A DNA stretch of 64,000 nucleotides from Sulfurimonas aquatica (GCF_017357825.1 NZ_CP046073.1:17893-81892); one strand, 5' to 3'. Shown: positions 16,886 to 26,680, numbered from the stretch's first letter. A program made the numbers and translations. Notes: generated by a model from the sequence alone, not told the origin.

Positions 16886-19237
16886 ATGAACCGCGAAACT
16901 GTTTTAATTGTTGATGATAGCAAGATAGTCCAATTATATTTTAATCAGTTAATGGATCCAATGGAATTTAAAGTCCTAATGGCTAGTAGTGCAAAAGAAG
17001 CAAAAGAAATAATTGATAGAGAAAAAAATATCAATGTTGCAATAGTCGATTTATCTCTTCCTGATTCGATGGATGGAGAAGTTGTTGATTACACTATTGA
17101 AAACAAAATACCTACAATTGTCATAACCGGTTCAAAGAGTGAAGAAACTTCTAAACTTATTCGCTCAAAAAACATCGTAGAATATATGCAAAAAAACGAT
17201 AAAAAAGATTTTGTAAAGGCTGTTGCTTTAGTTAGGCGTTTACGTAAAAATAGAACTAAAACAATACTAATAGTTGATGATTCTGGAACATATCGTATGC
17301 ATTTGAAACAATTACTAAAACTTCATAAGTTTAATGTTCGTGAAGCTAAAAATGGTAAAGAAGCTTTAACCATAATGAAAGAACCTATAGATATTTCTAT
17401 GGTATTAACAGACTATGAAATGCCAGAGATGGATGGTTTGGAACTCATCATTAATTTACGTAAAGATCATGAAATACATAAACTACCTATAATTGTTTTA
17501 TCCGTATATGATGACGGACATAAAATATCAAACGCACTTAGAGAAGGTGCAAATGATTATATACATAAACCTTACCAATCCGAAGAATTTTTTAGTCGCC
17601 TTTACATAAATATTATCAATACAGAGTATGTAGAAGAAATGAAAGAACAAAATACTAATCTCGAACAATATAAAAATGCTATTGATAAAACAAATATCGT
17701 ATCAAAGACAGATACTTTTGGCAAGATTATAGATGTTAATGATATGTTTTGCAATATTTCAGGGTATACAAGGGAAGAACTTATTGGTAAAACTCATCGT
17801 ATAGTTAGGCACCCTGACACACCAGAAGAAACCTTTAGTGCTTTATGGGAAACAATTACAAATAAAAAAATATGGCAAGGGGTCATTAAAAATCGTAAAA
17901 AAGATGGGAGTGTATACCTCGTTGATACAACAATTATACCTATCCTTAAGGATGATGGAAGTATTAAAAAGTATATATCAATTAGAAAAGACATAACAAA
18001 GATTGTTGAACAGAATACTCTTATTCAAAAGCAATATACAGATTCTTTGACACAATTACCAAACCGTTTAAAACTTTTAAAGGATTTATCATGTAGTAAT
18101 GGTACATCTGCACTAGTAATTTTGAATATTGTTTCATTTACTAATATAAATAGTTTTTATGGTTTTGAAGTTGCAGATAAGCTACTAGTGTCAATAGGAA
18201 AAAAAATAAAGAGTTTTGCAAACAACACCCATAATGTATATAAACTTCATGTAGATGAATATGCTTTATTAGGAGAAAATATTTCTGAGGCTGAAGAAAA
18301 AATATTTATAAAAGATTTATTAGAAAGTCTCAATCAAAATAGTTTTATTATTAATGGTCAAGAAATATTTGTAAATTTCAGTGTTGGACTATACTCTGGA
18401 GAGGAAAATCATTTTATAAATGCTGATACAGCACTCCAACAATCTAGAGTTTTAAATAAAGATATATGTGCATACAGTGAATTACCTAATAATGTTGAAG
18501 TACAGGCAAATAATTTAAAATGGACAAGAAAATTGCACAAGGCTATTGAAGACAATAGAATGAAGGCATTTTTTCAACCAATTATAAATAATGCAACAAA
18601 AGAAGTTGATAAGTATGAAGCACTAATTAGAATGATTGATGAAGAAGGAAAGGTTATTTCACCATTTTTCTTTTTAGATATTGCTAAAAAAACAAAACGC
18701 TATGAAGCATTGACAAAAATAGTTTTTGATCAAACAGCTACTCTTGCAAAAAAAACATCTAAAGTATTCTCTATCAATCTTACAATAGCTGATTTCAAGA
18801 ATTCTGAATTAATGAAGTATATGCGTGATGAAATATATGCATTAAATATACATCAGTATATAGTTTTTGAAATTGTTGAATCAGAAGAGTTGGAATCTGA
18901 AGAAATGATTAAAACCATTAATAATTTAAAAAACTGTCCTATTAAAATATCTATTGATGACTTTGGAACAGGGTATTCGAATTTCGACTATCTCATAAAA
19001 TTAAATGCTGATTTTATTAAAATTGATGGTTCTATTATTAAACATGTTTTAGAAGATCCAAATGCAGAACTGATGGTTGAAACAATAGTTAATTTAGCTA
19101 AAAAACTTGGAGCAAAAACTATAGGAGAGTTTGTTGAAACTGAAGAGATATTCAATAAGATAAAAGAACTTGGTGTAGATTATTCACAAGGATATTATTT
19201 TGGTAAACCACTTGAATGTATTTCAGAGAGCCTTTAA
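16886..19237 (+). CDS. REC-REC-PAS-GGDEF-EAL response regulator (c-di-GMP signalling)
   Basis: This 783-residue cytosolic protein has two receiver domains (first with Asp55 in I-V-D-L-S; second with Asp176 in T-D-Y-E-M-P and the later H-K-P-Y lysine), a PAS domain (about 265-385), a GGDEF-like domain (about 390-545) and an EAL domain (about 550-780). The GGDEF motif is degenerate (H-V-D-E-Y), so cyclase activity is doubtful. The EAL domain keeps Y-E-A-L (Glu578), D-D-F-G-T-G, K-I-D-G and G-E-F-V-E, as in active c-di-GMP phosphodiesterases. It likely lowers c-di-GMP on a phosphorelay signal. No kinase gene is next to it. Confidence 0.9.
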   Translation: MNRETVLIVDDSKIVQLYFNQLMDPMEFKVLMASSAKEAKEIIDREKNINVAIVDLSLPDSMDGEVVDYTIENKIPTIVITGSKSEETSKLIRSKNIVEYMQKNDKKDFVKAVALVRRLRKNRTKTILIVDDSGTYRMHLKQLLKLHKFNVREAKNGKEALTIMKEPIDISMVLTDYEMPEMDGLELIINLRKDHEIHKLPIIVLSVYDDGHKISNALREGANDYIHKPYQSEEFFSRLYINIINTEYVEEMKEQNTNLEQYKNAIDKTNIVSKTDTFGKIIDVNDMFCNISGYTREELIGKTHRIVRHPDTPEETFSALWETITNKKIWQGVIKNRKKDGSVYLVDTTIIPILKDDGSIKKYISIRKDITKIVEQNTLIQKQYTDSLTQLPNRLKLLKDLSCSNGTSALVILNIVSFTNINSFYGFEVADKLLVSIGKKIKSFANNTHNVYKLHVDEYALLGENISEAEEKIFIKDLLESLNQNSFIINGQEIFVNFSVGLYSGEENHFINADTALQQSRVLNKDICAYSELPNNVEVQANNLKWTRKLHKAIEDNRMKAFFQPIINNATKEVDKYEALIRMIDEEGKVISPFFFLDIAKKTKRYEALTKIVFDQTATLAKKTSKVFSINLTIADFKNSELMKYMRDEIYALNIHQYIVFEIVESEELESEEMIKTINNLKNCPIKISIDDFGTGYSNFDYLIKLNADFIKIDGSIIKHVLEDPNAELMVETIVNLAKKLGAKTIGEFVETEEIFNKIKELGVDYSQGYYFGKPLECISESL

Positions 19238-19802
19238 GATAGATGTAAAATCGTTTTTACTCAAAGAAAAGCAACATATAATTTCTACTGTGACTGGAAA
19301 AGTTGGAGCTTTTATTGTACTTTGACTTTTTATTGATTTATGTAGTGGAGAGATTATAGGTTTAGATGAAGATTTCACTAAAAAATAAACTATTAAAGAA
19401 GTTTTAGTTCGATACTATAATATTCTTAAGTATCATTTATAGTTAAGAGAGACTAAAGCACTTTTATTACTGCCTTGTGTAGCACCAAATAATCATCTAC
19501 AATACAAGTCAAACTTGCACAACCTGTGCCTTTTGGAGTATGTTCAAAAATTGCGAGATTCCTGAATTAATAAGTGTCGATTTGATAAGTGACATTCCGC
19601 TCATCGGCTTAAATATTGGTACGTTGATAGCTGAAAGAAAAATTCACCTCGTTTATGGGATTGAAATGTCAAGATTTATCTCTTAAGCTTATCACGAAGT
19701 AGATTAATATAAATTTCAGATAAATACATTAAAATCACTGTTTTTTAGTTATAATATAAAAATAAACTTATATTACTTCGCAATAAGCTTAAAGGATTCA
19801 AG
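19238..19802. other. 565-bp stretch without a recognisable gene
   Basis: Several short frames occur. One at about 19482-19686 would encode T-S-Q-T-C-T-T-C-A-F-W but has no start codon and no family match. It looks like eroded coding sequence. A possible promoter for the next gene is near 19750 (TTATAATAT). Confidence 0.3.
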
Positions 19803-21401
19803 ATGCCTATAAATGTACTACAAATAGATATTTTAAAAGCTTTAAAGGAAGAAAATAGCTATGTAAGCTTAAAAGATATTATGATTAAGCTTTCGAGGCA
19901 TAAATTAACCGCTAGATCCTTCCAAAATGAAATAAAATCTATTCTTAATTCCCAAAGAGGAAACACAAGAGGTTCTGCATCTAGCACCGAATATATATTA
20001 GAAGATATTCAAAGAAGCTACCCAAGTTCTAAATTTCTTTATGTGTATAAAGATTCAATTATTATAGGACTTTTTTTCAAAGTAAATGATATATATAGAT
20101 TCTATTATGATACCGATTATCTTATCAAGTATAATGTAGCGTTGCCTACACTTCCTTTACAGGTTGAACCATTTGATTTTAATGAAATTCCTCCGGTTTT
20201 TGAAGACAACTTGCAAGAGGGGATAAATAGAGAGATTATAGAGATTACACATAAAGAAGCGGATGAATTTGAATTATTGGCATTAATTGAAGAATCAATC
20301 GGAGATATTTGTTTTTCCAAATCCAAAGAAGAGTGTTACATTAAAGGGAAAAAAGCACATGGGTATCTCAATTCTTTAAATGAGATTTTATCCAGTAATG
20401 ACAAAATAAATATTTTACACGGCTTTAAAATGCACTTTAGTGAGGTAGACCTGTTTCCTGAGAATGAAGACCTGTCATCTCTAAAATCTACAAGAGTAGA
20501 GGGTATTAGCGGGTATCAATACAAAAAATTCATCGATATAGATTTTGACAACAATAAAATATTGTCTGATAAAAACGCGAATAACTATATACTTAAGCCA
20601 TACAGTAAGATTAAAGCCGATCCTACTACCGAGCATTACTATCCCCATCTTGCTATTAATGAGCATCTGTTCATGTCGTTTGCAAAAAATGAGTTGGGTT
20701 TTAGAGTACCATATACAGCACTTATAAAAAGAGAGACTGATAAAGAGTTTCATTATATTGTTAAGCGATTTGACAGACTAAACGGGGATAGATTTGCCAA
20801 AGCGACATTCGCAACATACTTAGGGCTAAGAAGCGAAAGTAAATATAAAACGACGACAGAGCAAATGTTTAAACGCATTGCAAAAGAGCTTATATCTCCA
20901 ATAGAAAGGATGGAGCTTTTGAAGCATTACTTTTATTCCATCATGATTGTTCACGAAGATATGCATACTAAAAATCTTTCATTAATCCTTGATGAACATA
21001 AAGTGTTGTTTGCACCTCTTTATGATATATGCTCTACACCTTTTTATAGTTCATCAAAAGACTACGAAACATATCTCACGCTTAACGGAAAGCAAAAACA
21101 GATTAGACCTAATGACTTTAAAGGTGTATGTAAAATACTCAATGTTGATTTTAAAGAGTTTAGAGCTGTTTGTAATGATATTGCGCTCAAGTACATTAAT
21201 GTGTTGCCGGAGTATTTTGATATCATCGAAAGTCTAGGAAGTATCCCTTTTTACCATACAGGGTACAAGAAAGTAAAGGGTGATAGCGAGATGAGATGGT
21301 ATCATAAAGATCAGATTGAATTTGTTAATATCCTTAGATCCGGACATGCAAAAAGAAAAGAGGAATTGATAAATTTAGGGTGGGTGAAACAAACTCAATA
21401 A
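19803..21401 (+). CDS. HipA-type kinase with its own N-terminal winged-helix domain
   Basis: This 532-residue protein starts with ATG behind AAAGGA. Residues 1-75 form a winged-helix-like domain (I-L-K-A-L-K-E-E-N; K-L-T-A-R-S-F-Q-N-E-I-K-S-I-L). About 85-190 resembles the HipA N-subdomain (L-P-L-Q-V-E-P-F-D; P-P-V-F-E-D-N-L-Q-E-G). The kinase part has I-S-G-Y-Q-Y, Y-I-V-K-R-F-D-R and the catalytic H-E-D-M-H-T-K-N (384-391), then Y-D-I. So the DNA-binding function normally supplied by a HipB appears fused to the toxin, and no hipB is adjacent. Whether it is restrained by this domain is inference. Confidence 0.8.
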   Translation: MPINVLQIDILKALKEENSYVSLKDIMIKLSRHKLTARSFQNEIKSILNSQRGNTRGSASSTEYILEDIQRSYPSSKFLYVYKDSIIIGLFFKVNDIYRFYYDTDYLIKYNVALPTLPLQVEPFDFNEIPPVFEDNLQEGINREIIEITHKEADEFELLALIEESIGDICFSKSKEECYIKGKKAHGYLNSLNEILSSNDKINILHGFKMHFSEVDLFPENEDLSSLKSTRVEGISGYQYKKFIDIDFDNNKILSDKNANNYILKPYSKIKADPTTEHYYPHLAINEHLFMSFAKNELGFRVPYTALIKRETDKEFHYIVKRFDRLNGDRFAKATFATYLGLRSESKYKTTTEQMFKRIAKELISPIERMELLKHYFYSIMIVHEDMHTKNLSLILDEHKVLFAPLYDICSTPFYSSSKDYETYLTLNGKQKQIRPNDFKGVCKILNVDFKEFRAVCNDIALKYINVLPEYFDIIESLGSIPFYHTGYKKVKGDSEMRWYHKDQIEFVNILRSGHAKRKEELINLGWVKQTQ

Positions 21402-21435
21402 TTTATGTGCGGTATTTATTACAGAAAAAGTATCG

Positions 21436-21459
21436 TGGAATGTCCCCTATAAACTAGAC
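21436..21459 (+). repeat. 24-bp dispersed repeat, copy 1
   Basis: Begins TGGAATGTCCCCTATAAA and ends TAGAC. It matches 22 of 24 bases with the inverted copy at 30135 and 21 of 24 with 31446. It lies between the HipA fusion gene and the AbiE-type pair. Confidence 0.5.
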
Positions 21460-21509
21460 TGTCACTAAAACAGTTCTATTTGGAACAAGCAAACTCCATA
21501 GCAGTACAT

Positions 21510-22208
21510 CTAAGTTAATATTTTTTGACATTCTTGTTTTATAATCTCAGGAGCATTTTTAGAGTCATTTATGTAATTCTCAAAAGGTGCTACAATTTCT
21601 ATCTCTTCAAGAAATGTTGTTTTATCCAAGTTCTCTAATGAAATTTTTAACTCTTTCAAATCTAATTTATTAATCAAGCCTCTCTCAAGCATATTTTGCA
21701 GGATGCCATCTTTAAACATTATAGCTATGGCAATATCTATAATGTCTCTTGTAAGATTATCCTTTCGTCTATAAACTATCTTCTTACCTATAATATCTTC
21801 TATGCTCTCAACATATACATCACTGGTAAAAATAACTTTTGAATCGTCAAGCAAATAATCAGATGAAGGATTTTGAGAGACCAACACATCGACTTTTATA
21901 TTATTCTTTTTCTCCAATACTCTTATGTGGTTTGATAGATCAATGTACTTGCTAGTATTAAATTTATTTGTTTCATCTATCCAGTGCTTTGGGCTAAGGT
22001 AGTTTAATATTTGTACATCAGTCACAAATAAGTCAATATCAAAACTAAGCCTGTGTTGGAAATAGTATATAGCTAATGCAGTTCCACCACCAAACCTGAT
22101 TGTAGAGTGGTCTTGATTTGGTAAAAAGCTGTAGGCATCTTCAATAAAGCTGTTTAAAGCATGTATCTGTTCACCATAATGCTCTTTTATAAATTCAACA
22201 TTTTTCAT
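21510..22208 (-). CDS. AbiEii-type nucleotidyltransferase toxin
   Basis: This 232-residue protein has G-G-G-T-A-L-A-I-Y-Y and Q-H-R-L-S-F-D-I-D-L-F (about 41-61), the GG-x-x-L and D-x-D core of AbiEii/MenA nucleotidyltransferases, with a later I-K-V-D-V-L supplying the third acidic residue. R-D-I-I-D-I-A-I-A follows at about 155. Related toxins add nucleotides to tRNA ends. It overlaps the upstream antitoxin gene by 4 bp. It is a full-length version of the stump at 13236. Confidence 0.8.
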   Translation of the reverse strand: MKNVEFIKEHYGEQIHALNSFIEDAYSFLPNQDHSTIRFGGGTALAIYYFQHRLSFDIDLFVTDVQILNYLSPKHWIDETNKFNTSKYIDLSNHIRVLEKKNNIKVDVLVSQNPSSDYLLDDSKVIFTSDVYVESIEDIIGKKIVYRRKDNLTRDIIDIAIAIMFKDGILQNMLERGLINKLDLKELKISLENLDKTTFLEEIEIVAPFENYINDSKNAPEIIKQECQKILT

Positions 22209-22597
22209 AATAAAGCCAATACTGTTTCAACTCTCTTAGGAGATATTCTATAGTAGTTTCTAAAATCAACTATCTCTTCTTCTAATGCTTCATTCTTTAT
22301 AGTTTTAAGTGCGTATTTATCATACACATCTAAAGGCTCTTTTTTATAAAACAGATTCTTTAAACCAGTCAGTGTAAAATGTTTTTTTTTATTCCCTATA
22401 GAACAGTTTACCGTTGATAAAAGCATCACTGGCTTTGATTGAGACTTTAGTTCCTTTGATAAGATATCTTTAACATCATCCATACTCATATTCTTAAGTA
22501 ACTTCGCAAGAGTATGTTTTTTGTTATCTTCTTTACTCCAGTCAGACAATGTAGATGGAGCAATACCAAATACATCAAATATATCTTTAGTTTTCAT
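22205..22597 (-). CDS. antitoxin partner of the nucleotidyltransferase
   Basis: This 130-residue protein starts behind AGGAGG. Its N-terminus has a small HTH (I-F-D-V-F-G-I-A-P-S-T-L-S-D-W-S), as in regulators that recognise a target with S-D-W. The C-terminal 80 residues are not recognised. It overlaps the toxin start by 4 bp (antitoxin-first order). It diverges from the serine resolvase, so the two share a 106-bp promoter region. Confidence 0.65.
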   Translation of the reverse strand: MKTKDIFDVFGIAPSTLSDWSKEDNKKHTLAKLLKNMSMDDVKDILSKELKSQSKPVMLLSTVNCSIGNKKKHFTLTGLKNLFYKKEPLDVYDKYALKTIKNEALEEEIVDFRNYYRISPKRVETVLALL

Positions 22598-22703
22598 AAG
22601 TATCCTCCTTTTTTATAATTATACGATATTCGGATTAAAATAGCAAATAAATACTAATTTACAAAATGTTATAGTGAATCTATTCATAATAAAGGAGTCA
22701 ACT

Positions 22704-23267
22704 ATGAATGTAGGATATGCAAGAGTTTCAACTTCAAGCCAAAATCTTGAGAATCAAATTGATCAGCTTAAAGAATCAGGCTGTGAAAAGATCTTCTCAG
22801 AAAAAAGATCTGGAAAAAATGAAGCTGATCGTAAAGAGTTTAAAATTATGATGGAGTTCATTAGAGAGGGAGATGTGCTTTTTATAACAAAGCATGACCG
22901 TTTAGCAAGATCAGTAATTGACCTACAAAATATTGCTAAGTTTTTAGAAGATAAAAATGTCGATCTCAAAGTCATTCAACAAAACATTGATACCACAACA
23001 CCAGCAGGTAGATTATTATTTACCATGTTAGGTGCTATTACAGAGTTTGAACGAGATCTTATCAATGAACGAGTTAAGGAAGGAATTGAAGCTGCGAAGA
23101 AAAAGGGTGTTCAATTTGGAAGAAGAGCTATTCTCAATAATAAAGAGAAAAATGTCATATATAAGGAACGTGAAAAAGGCAAGTCTGTGGCATGGTTGTC
23201 AAAATTCTTTCATGTTGCTCGTAATACAATCTATAGAGCTATCAAAGATGTAGCTAAAAAGAAGTAG
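22704..23267 (+). CDS. serine recombinase (resolvase/invertase family)
   Basis: The start is set at ATG 22704, behind AAAGGAG, because M-N-V-G-Y-A-R-V-S-T is the standard N-terminus; an upstream ATG at 22674 has no site. The 187-residue protein has the catalytic serine in V-S-T-S-S (Ser7 or neighbours), D-R-L-A-R-S, T-P-A-G-R-L-L-F, E-F-E-R-D-L-I-x-E-R and a C-terminal HTH (S-V-A-W-L-S-K-F-F-H-V-A-R-N-T-I-Y-R). It probably resolves or inverts DNA at nearby sites. No transposase is linked, so it is either a solitary recombinase or the remains of a Tn3-like element. Confidence 0.85.
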   Translation: MNVGYARVSTSSQNLENQIDQLKESGCEKIFSEKRSGKNEADRKEFKIMMEFIREGDVLFITKHDRLARSVIDLQNIAKFLEDKNVDLKVIQQNIDTTTPAGRLLFTMLGAITEFERDLINERVKEGIEAAKKKGVQFGRRAILNNKEKNVIYKEREKGKSVAWLSKFFHVARNTIYRAIKDVAKKK

Positions 23268-23282
23268 TCAAATGACTACTTC
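23261..23282 (+). terminator. strong stem-loop at the resolvase stop codon
   Basis: GAAGTAGTCA and its complement TGACTACTTC flank AA. The stem spans the stop codon and has no T-run, so it may slow RNA decay or terminate weakly. Confidence 0.35.
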
Positions 23283-23507
23283 CTGATGTTCAAAAATTCA
23301 ACTCTATTTGGAATAGTCTTGCTGTTACTGAAAACTGTTCAAAATATAAGAGTTTATGTAAGATAATTTGCAAATTATTTATTTAATTATCACTTATATA
23401 ACTGTTAGAATGTTATATTATTTTAACTTATTTTTTATTAATATAAAGTACGATACACTATTAATATATATTAAAATATTAGCTAAATCCTTACTATCTT
23501 TCTTGTA

Positions 23508-25424
23508 ATGAATAACATATGTGGAGTACTTTTGATAAATAATAAAAACACTAAACTGCAACTAGGAATAGGTGAAAACAGTTATCGTACATTTTTTGAA
23601 GATAACACTGCTGTAATGCTTCTTATTGACTCTGTTACTGGTGAAATTATTGATGCAAATAAGGCAGCAGAAAAATATTACGGATATACTTTAAATATGC
23701 TGCTAAATATGAATATTAAGGAGATTAATCAGCTATCATCTGAGTCTGTAGAAAAAGAAATGAAGTTCGCTTTGAGTGAAAAAAAATCCTATTTCGAATT
23801 TGAACATAAACTCTCTTCAGGAGAAATACGTAATGTAGATGTTTATTCTAATCCAATCCAAGAGAATAATAAAAAATACCTTCTCTCTATCGTCCATGAG
23901 AGCCCGGAGCACAAAAAAAATGAACGTTTGCTCAAAGAGAAAGAGGCCTATATAAGAAGTATTTTTCTCGCCCTTCCAGCAGGAGTTGGAGTTGTAAAAG
24001 AGCGTGTTTTACAAGAAGTTAATGATTATATGTGTGTGATGACAGGATATGCAAGGGAGGAATTACTTAATAAGAATTCGAGGATGCTATATCCGGATCA
24101 AGAAACATATGAAAGTGTTGGAAAAGAAAAATACAAGCAGATTACTAAATATGGTATAGGTAGTGTCGAGACCCAACTTCAGCGCAAAGATGGAACTATA
24201 TTGGATGTTCTTCTCTCTTCAACACCAATTGAACCTCTAGATATCTCTAAGGGTGTAACATTTACTGCTACTGATATAACTGAATTAAACCAATCACATT
24301 CTGATGCTCTTAAAGCCAAAGAGGTCTACCGTTCACTTCTTGAAGATATAAATGAATGGGTATGGGAAGTGAATCTAGAGGGATGTTTTACTTACTCTAG
24401 TCCTCGTGTTAAAGATATTATTGGCTATTCACCCGATGAAGTTATGGGTAAATCACTATTTTATTTTATAGATGATGGAGAAGTAGATCTTGTCAAATCT
24501 ATTTTTTCCGAAATTATTGCATCAAAATCGAGTTTTAAAAATATACAAAGCACTCAACGACATAAAGATACTCAAGACGTCATAATTGAGACAACAGGAC
24601 GACCAGTCTTTGACAATGACACAGGAGAACTTATGGGGTATCGCGGTACTAATCGTGATATCACAGAACACATAACTATAGAAAAAGAGCTAAAATTAAA
24701 AGATGAAATCATGTTTGCACAATCCCGCCAAGCAGCAATGGGAGAGATGATAGGTATGATAGCCCACCAATGGCGTCAACCTATTACAAGTATAGCTATG
24801 GGAGCGAATAATATCATTGTAGATTCAATCCTAGGTAATATAGATAAAGATTCTTTAAATAAACTTGCTACAGATATAGTCGAACAAACACAGCACTTAT
24901 CTAAGACTATAGATGACTTTAGAGATTTTTTCAAACCAAACAAAGAACATGATGATGTAAATGTTTGTTCTGTGATTGAAGAGACACTTTCTATAATAGG
25001 TACCTCTTTAGTAAACAACAATATTAAAATTATTAAAGAATTTAATTCTCAAAGTACTATTTCAACATTCTCTAGAGAACTGCTTCAAGTCTATATAAAC
25101 ATACTAAAAAATGCTAAAGAGGCATTACTTGAGAACAAGATAGAAGATGCTAAGATAATCATTACAGTTACTGAAGATGAAAATAACATAATTACAACTG
25201 TATGTGATAATGGTGGTGGTGTTAAACCTGAACTCTTAACAAAAATATTTGAACCTTACTTTACAACGAAAGAGGAACTCAATGGTACTGGGTTAGGTTT
25301 ATATATGTCCAATATAATTGTCACTAAACACCTCAAAGGTACTTTACAAGTTAAAAATAGTGATGATGGTGCTTGTTTTATGCTTAAATTACCTAAGGTA
25401 AGGAGTGATAATATTGGGACTTAA
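23508..25424 (+). CDS. PAS-PAS-PAS histidine kinase
   Basis: This 638-residue protein has three PAS domains (about 22-135, 148-260, 270-395), no membrane segment, and a kinase core. The H-box is I-A-H-Q-W-R-Q-P (His420), the N-box N-I-L-K-N-A-K-E-A-L, G1 D-N-G-G-G and G2 G-T-G-L-G-L-Y. The HQWRQP form is very common in Campylobacterota. It is a cytosolic sensor, and no response regulator is adjacent; the REC protein at 16886 is a possible partner, by proximity only. The ATG at 23508 has only a weak ribosome site. Confidence 0.9.
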   Translation: MNNICGVLLINNKNTKLQLGIGENSYRTFFEDNTAVMLLIDSVTGEIIDANKAAEKYYGYTLNMLLNMNIKEINQLSSESVEKEMKFALSEKKSYFEFEHKLSSGEIRNVDVYSNPIQENNKKYLLSIVHESPEHKKNERLLKEKEAYIRSIFLALPAGVGVVKERVLQEVNDYMCVMTGYAREELLNKNSRMLYPDQETYESVGKEKYKQITKYGIGSVETQLQRKDGTILDVLLSSTPIEPLDISKGVTFTATDITELNQSHSDALKAKEVYRSLLEDINEWVWEVNLEGCFTYSSPRVKDIIGYSPDEVMGKSLFYFIDDGEVDLVKSIFSEIIASKSSFKNIQSTQRHKDTQDVIIETTGRPVFDNDTGELMGYRGTNRDITEHITIEKELKLKDEIMFAQSRQAAMGEMIGMIAHQWRQPITSIAMGANNIIVDSILGNIDKDSLNKLATDIVEQTQHLSKTIDDFRDFFKPNKEHDDVNVCSVIEETLSIIGTSLVNNNIKIIKEFNSQSTISTFSRELLQVYINILKNAKEALLENKIEDAKIIITVTEDENNIITTVCDNGGGVKPELLTKIFEPYFTTKEELNGTGLGLYMSNIIVTKHLKGTLQVKNSDDGACFMLKLPKVRSDNIGT

Positions 25425-25535
25425 TCAAGGTAGTGCAAAAGACTAGTTCCAAAATTCATCTCTTAATGGAACAATATTAATAACAGCATAGTTCGCTCCA
25501 AAATCTAGAGGTTACGAGGTTTAAGGTTAGTGTGC

Positions 25536-25607
25536 CTTCGGATACTGGGTTCGAACCAGTGACCAAGTGATTAACAGTCACATACTCTAGCGCTGAGCTA
25601 ATCCGGA
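25536..25607 (-). pseudogene. degenerate tRNA-Asn (GUU)
   Basis: The minus strand reads as a tRNA: acceptor TCCGGAT, D-arm GCTC...GAGT, anticodon loop CTGTTAA (GUU), T-arm ACTGG-TTCGAAC-CCAGT. However, the D-loop (AGCGCTA) lacks the GG pair, the acceptor has a C-A mismatch at 2-71, the anticodon stem has one T-T mismatch, and the 3' end is GGCA instead of GCCA. It looks like a decaying gene and is probably not functional. Confidence 0.55.
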
Positions 25608-25619
25608 ATGTGTATGAAA

Positions 25620-25668
25620 TGGTGTCAGAATGGATGGGGACTTGAACCCCAAATCCCGGGCTTATGAG
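25620..25668 (-). pseudogene. 3' half of a CAU-anticodon tRNA
   Basis: From CTCATAA (anticodon loop) through TGGGG-TTCAAGT-CCCCA (intact T-arm) to a terminal CCA, the sequence reads as the 3' half of a tRNA-Met/Ile-like gene. The 5' half does not fold with it. A tRNA 3' half without its 5' half is what integration of an island into a tRNA gene leaves behind. 25669-25788 holds nothing else I can support. Confidence 0.45.
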
Positions 25669-25788
25669 AACGATTACGAATACGTCATACACGCGAACAA
25701 GGGGCTTTAGTCACCTACAATTAACGCTAATTAATGTTATTTCTACTATTTTTGGTGACACTTTTATGACACCTCTCCTTTATATTTT

Positions 25789-26637
25789 TCAAACGTGATA
25801 CATTTTCCAATAAGGATTGTATGAATAATTTAATTGATTCTTGTCGGTGTAAAAATCAAACTCAGATATGCACTCTTTAAATTCATCAAGCTCTCTCTTT
25901 TCAAATCCTATCTCTTCTAGTATGTATCCTATGCTTTGAAAGTATGGATATATAAAATCAAACCTTTGTGTTATTGCAAAAACTTCATCTACATTAATAT
26001 GGTTTTTTATTTTTGAAAATACATCAATTATTTCTCTAGAGTTTCTAAAATATTGCACATTTACAACCATTTCAACTAGTGCTCGGTTAACACTTGATAC
26101 TTTTATTCCATCAATTTCTGTCACACCGACTTGCATAGTATATTTAGGTTGTAAAAAAATTATATGCTTATTGTTATACTTCCCTATCATGTGTGTTTTT
26201 CTATAATCTTTCGCAAAAGCATTATCTATAGCCTTTTGTGTCAACTCAACATCTCCAGAGTCAGAGCCTTTATCTGTTTGTTCTTTTGATATAAATATAA
26301 AATTATTTCTATATTCAGATAATCCTATATAGTTAAGTGCACTACTCATAGAAAGAAAAGCATTTTTCTTCAGTGAAGTTAATAATTTTTCATCTGACAA
26401 AGATTCATTAAAAGAATATCTCGTTAAATAACCACCATCCATAAAAACACTGAATGATAAAAGTCCTATGTCCACAAGACGATCATAAAATTTACTTGAT
26501 GACATTGAATTGGAAACTAAGCCTTTTTCTTTTAGATTTATCAATAAACCCTTCAGGTCATTAAGGTTATAGGAGTCGTTACTCGCAGCAATAGACTTTA
26601 TTTGATTTACATTTTTGTTAAAGTAATCTTGTCTCAT
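25789..26637 (-). CDS. AbiEi-like regulator paired divergently with a HipA kinase
   Basis: This 282-residue protein starts behind a GGAAGG site. Its N-terminal half is helical with a possible winged helix (F-Y-D-R-L-V-D-I-G-L-L). Residues about 175-215 (V-T-E-I-D-G-I-K-V-S-S-V-N-R-A-L-V-E-M-V) match the core of AbiEi-type antitoxins, which bind and repress their own promoters. No AbiEii is next to it; instead it faces the HipA gene at 26787 across two matched palindromes. I infer that it is the antitoxin or repressor of that HipA. Confidence 0.65.
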   Translation of the reverse strand: MRQDYFNKNVNQIKSIAASNDSYNLNDLKGLLINLKEKGLVSNSMSSSKFYDRLVDIGLLSFSVFMDGGYLTRYSFNESLSDEKLLTSLKKNAFLSMSSALNYIGLSEYRNNFIFISKEQTDKGSDSGDVELTQKAIDNAFAKDYRKTHMIGKYNNKHIIFLQPKYTMQVGVTEIDGIKVSSVNRALVEMVVNVQYFRNSREIIDVFSKIKNHINVDEVFAITQRFDFIYPYFQSIGYILEEIGFEKRELDEFKECISEFDFYTDKNQLNYSYNPYWKMYHV

Positions 26638-26656
26638 AAAATTATACCTTCCTATA

Positions 26657-26680
26657 TGTTATAGTATATATACTATAACA
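26657..26680. promoter_or_regulatory. 24-bp palindromic operator, copy 1
   Basis: A perfect palindrome: TGTTATAGTATA and its complement. It lies 19 bp upstream of the AbiEi-like ATG. Its centre (AGTATATATACT) is shared with the palindrome at 26752, so one protein probably binds both. Confidence 0.7.

Noticed and set aside
25477..25692. 71-codon minus-strand frame
   Set aside because: It covers the tRNA-like sequences and has no family match.
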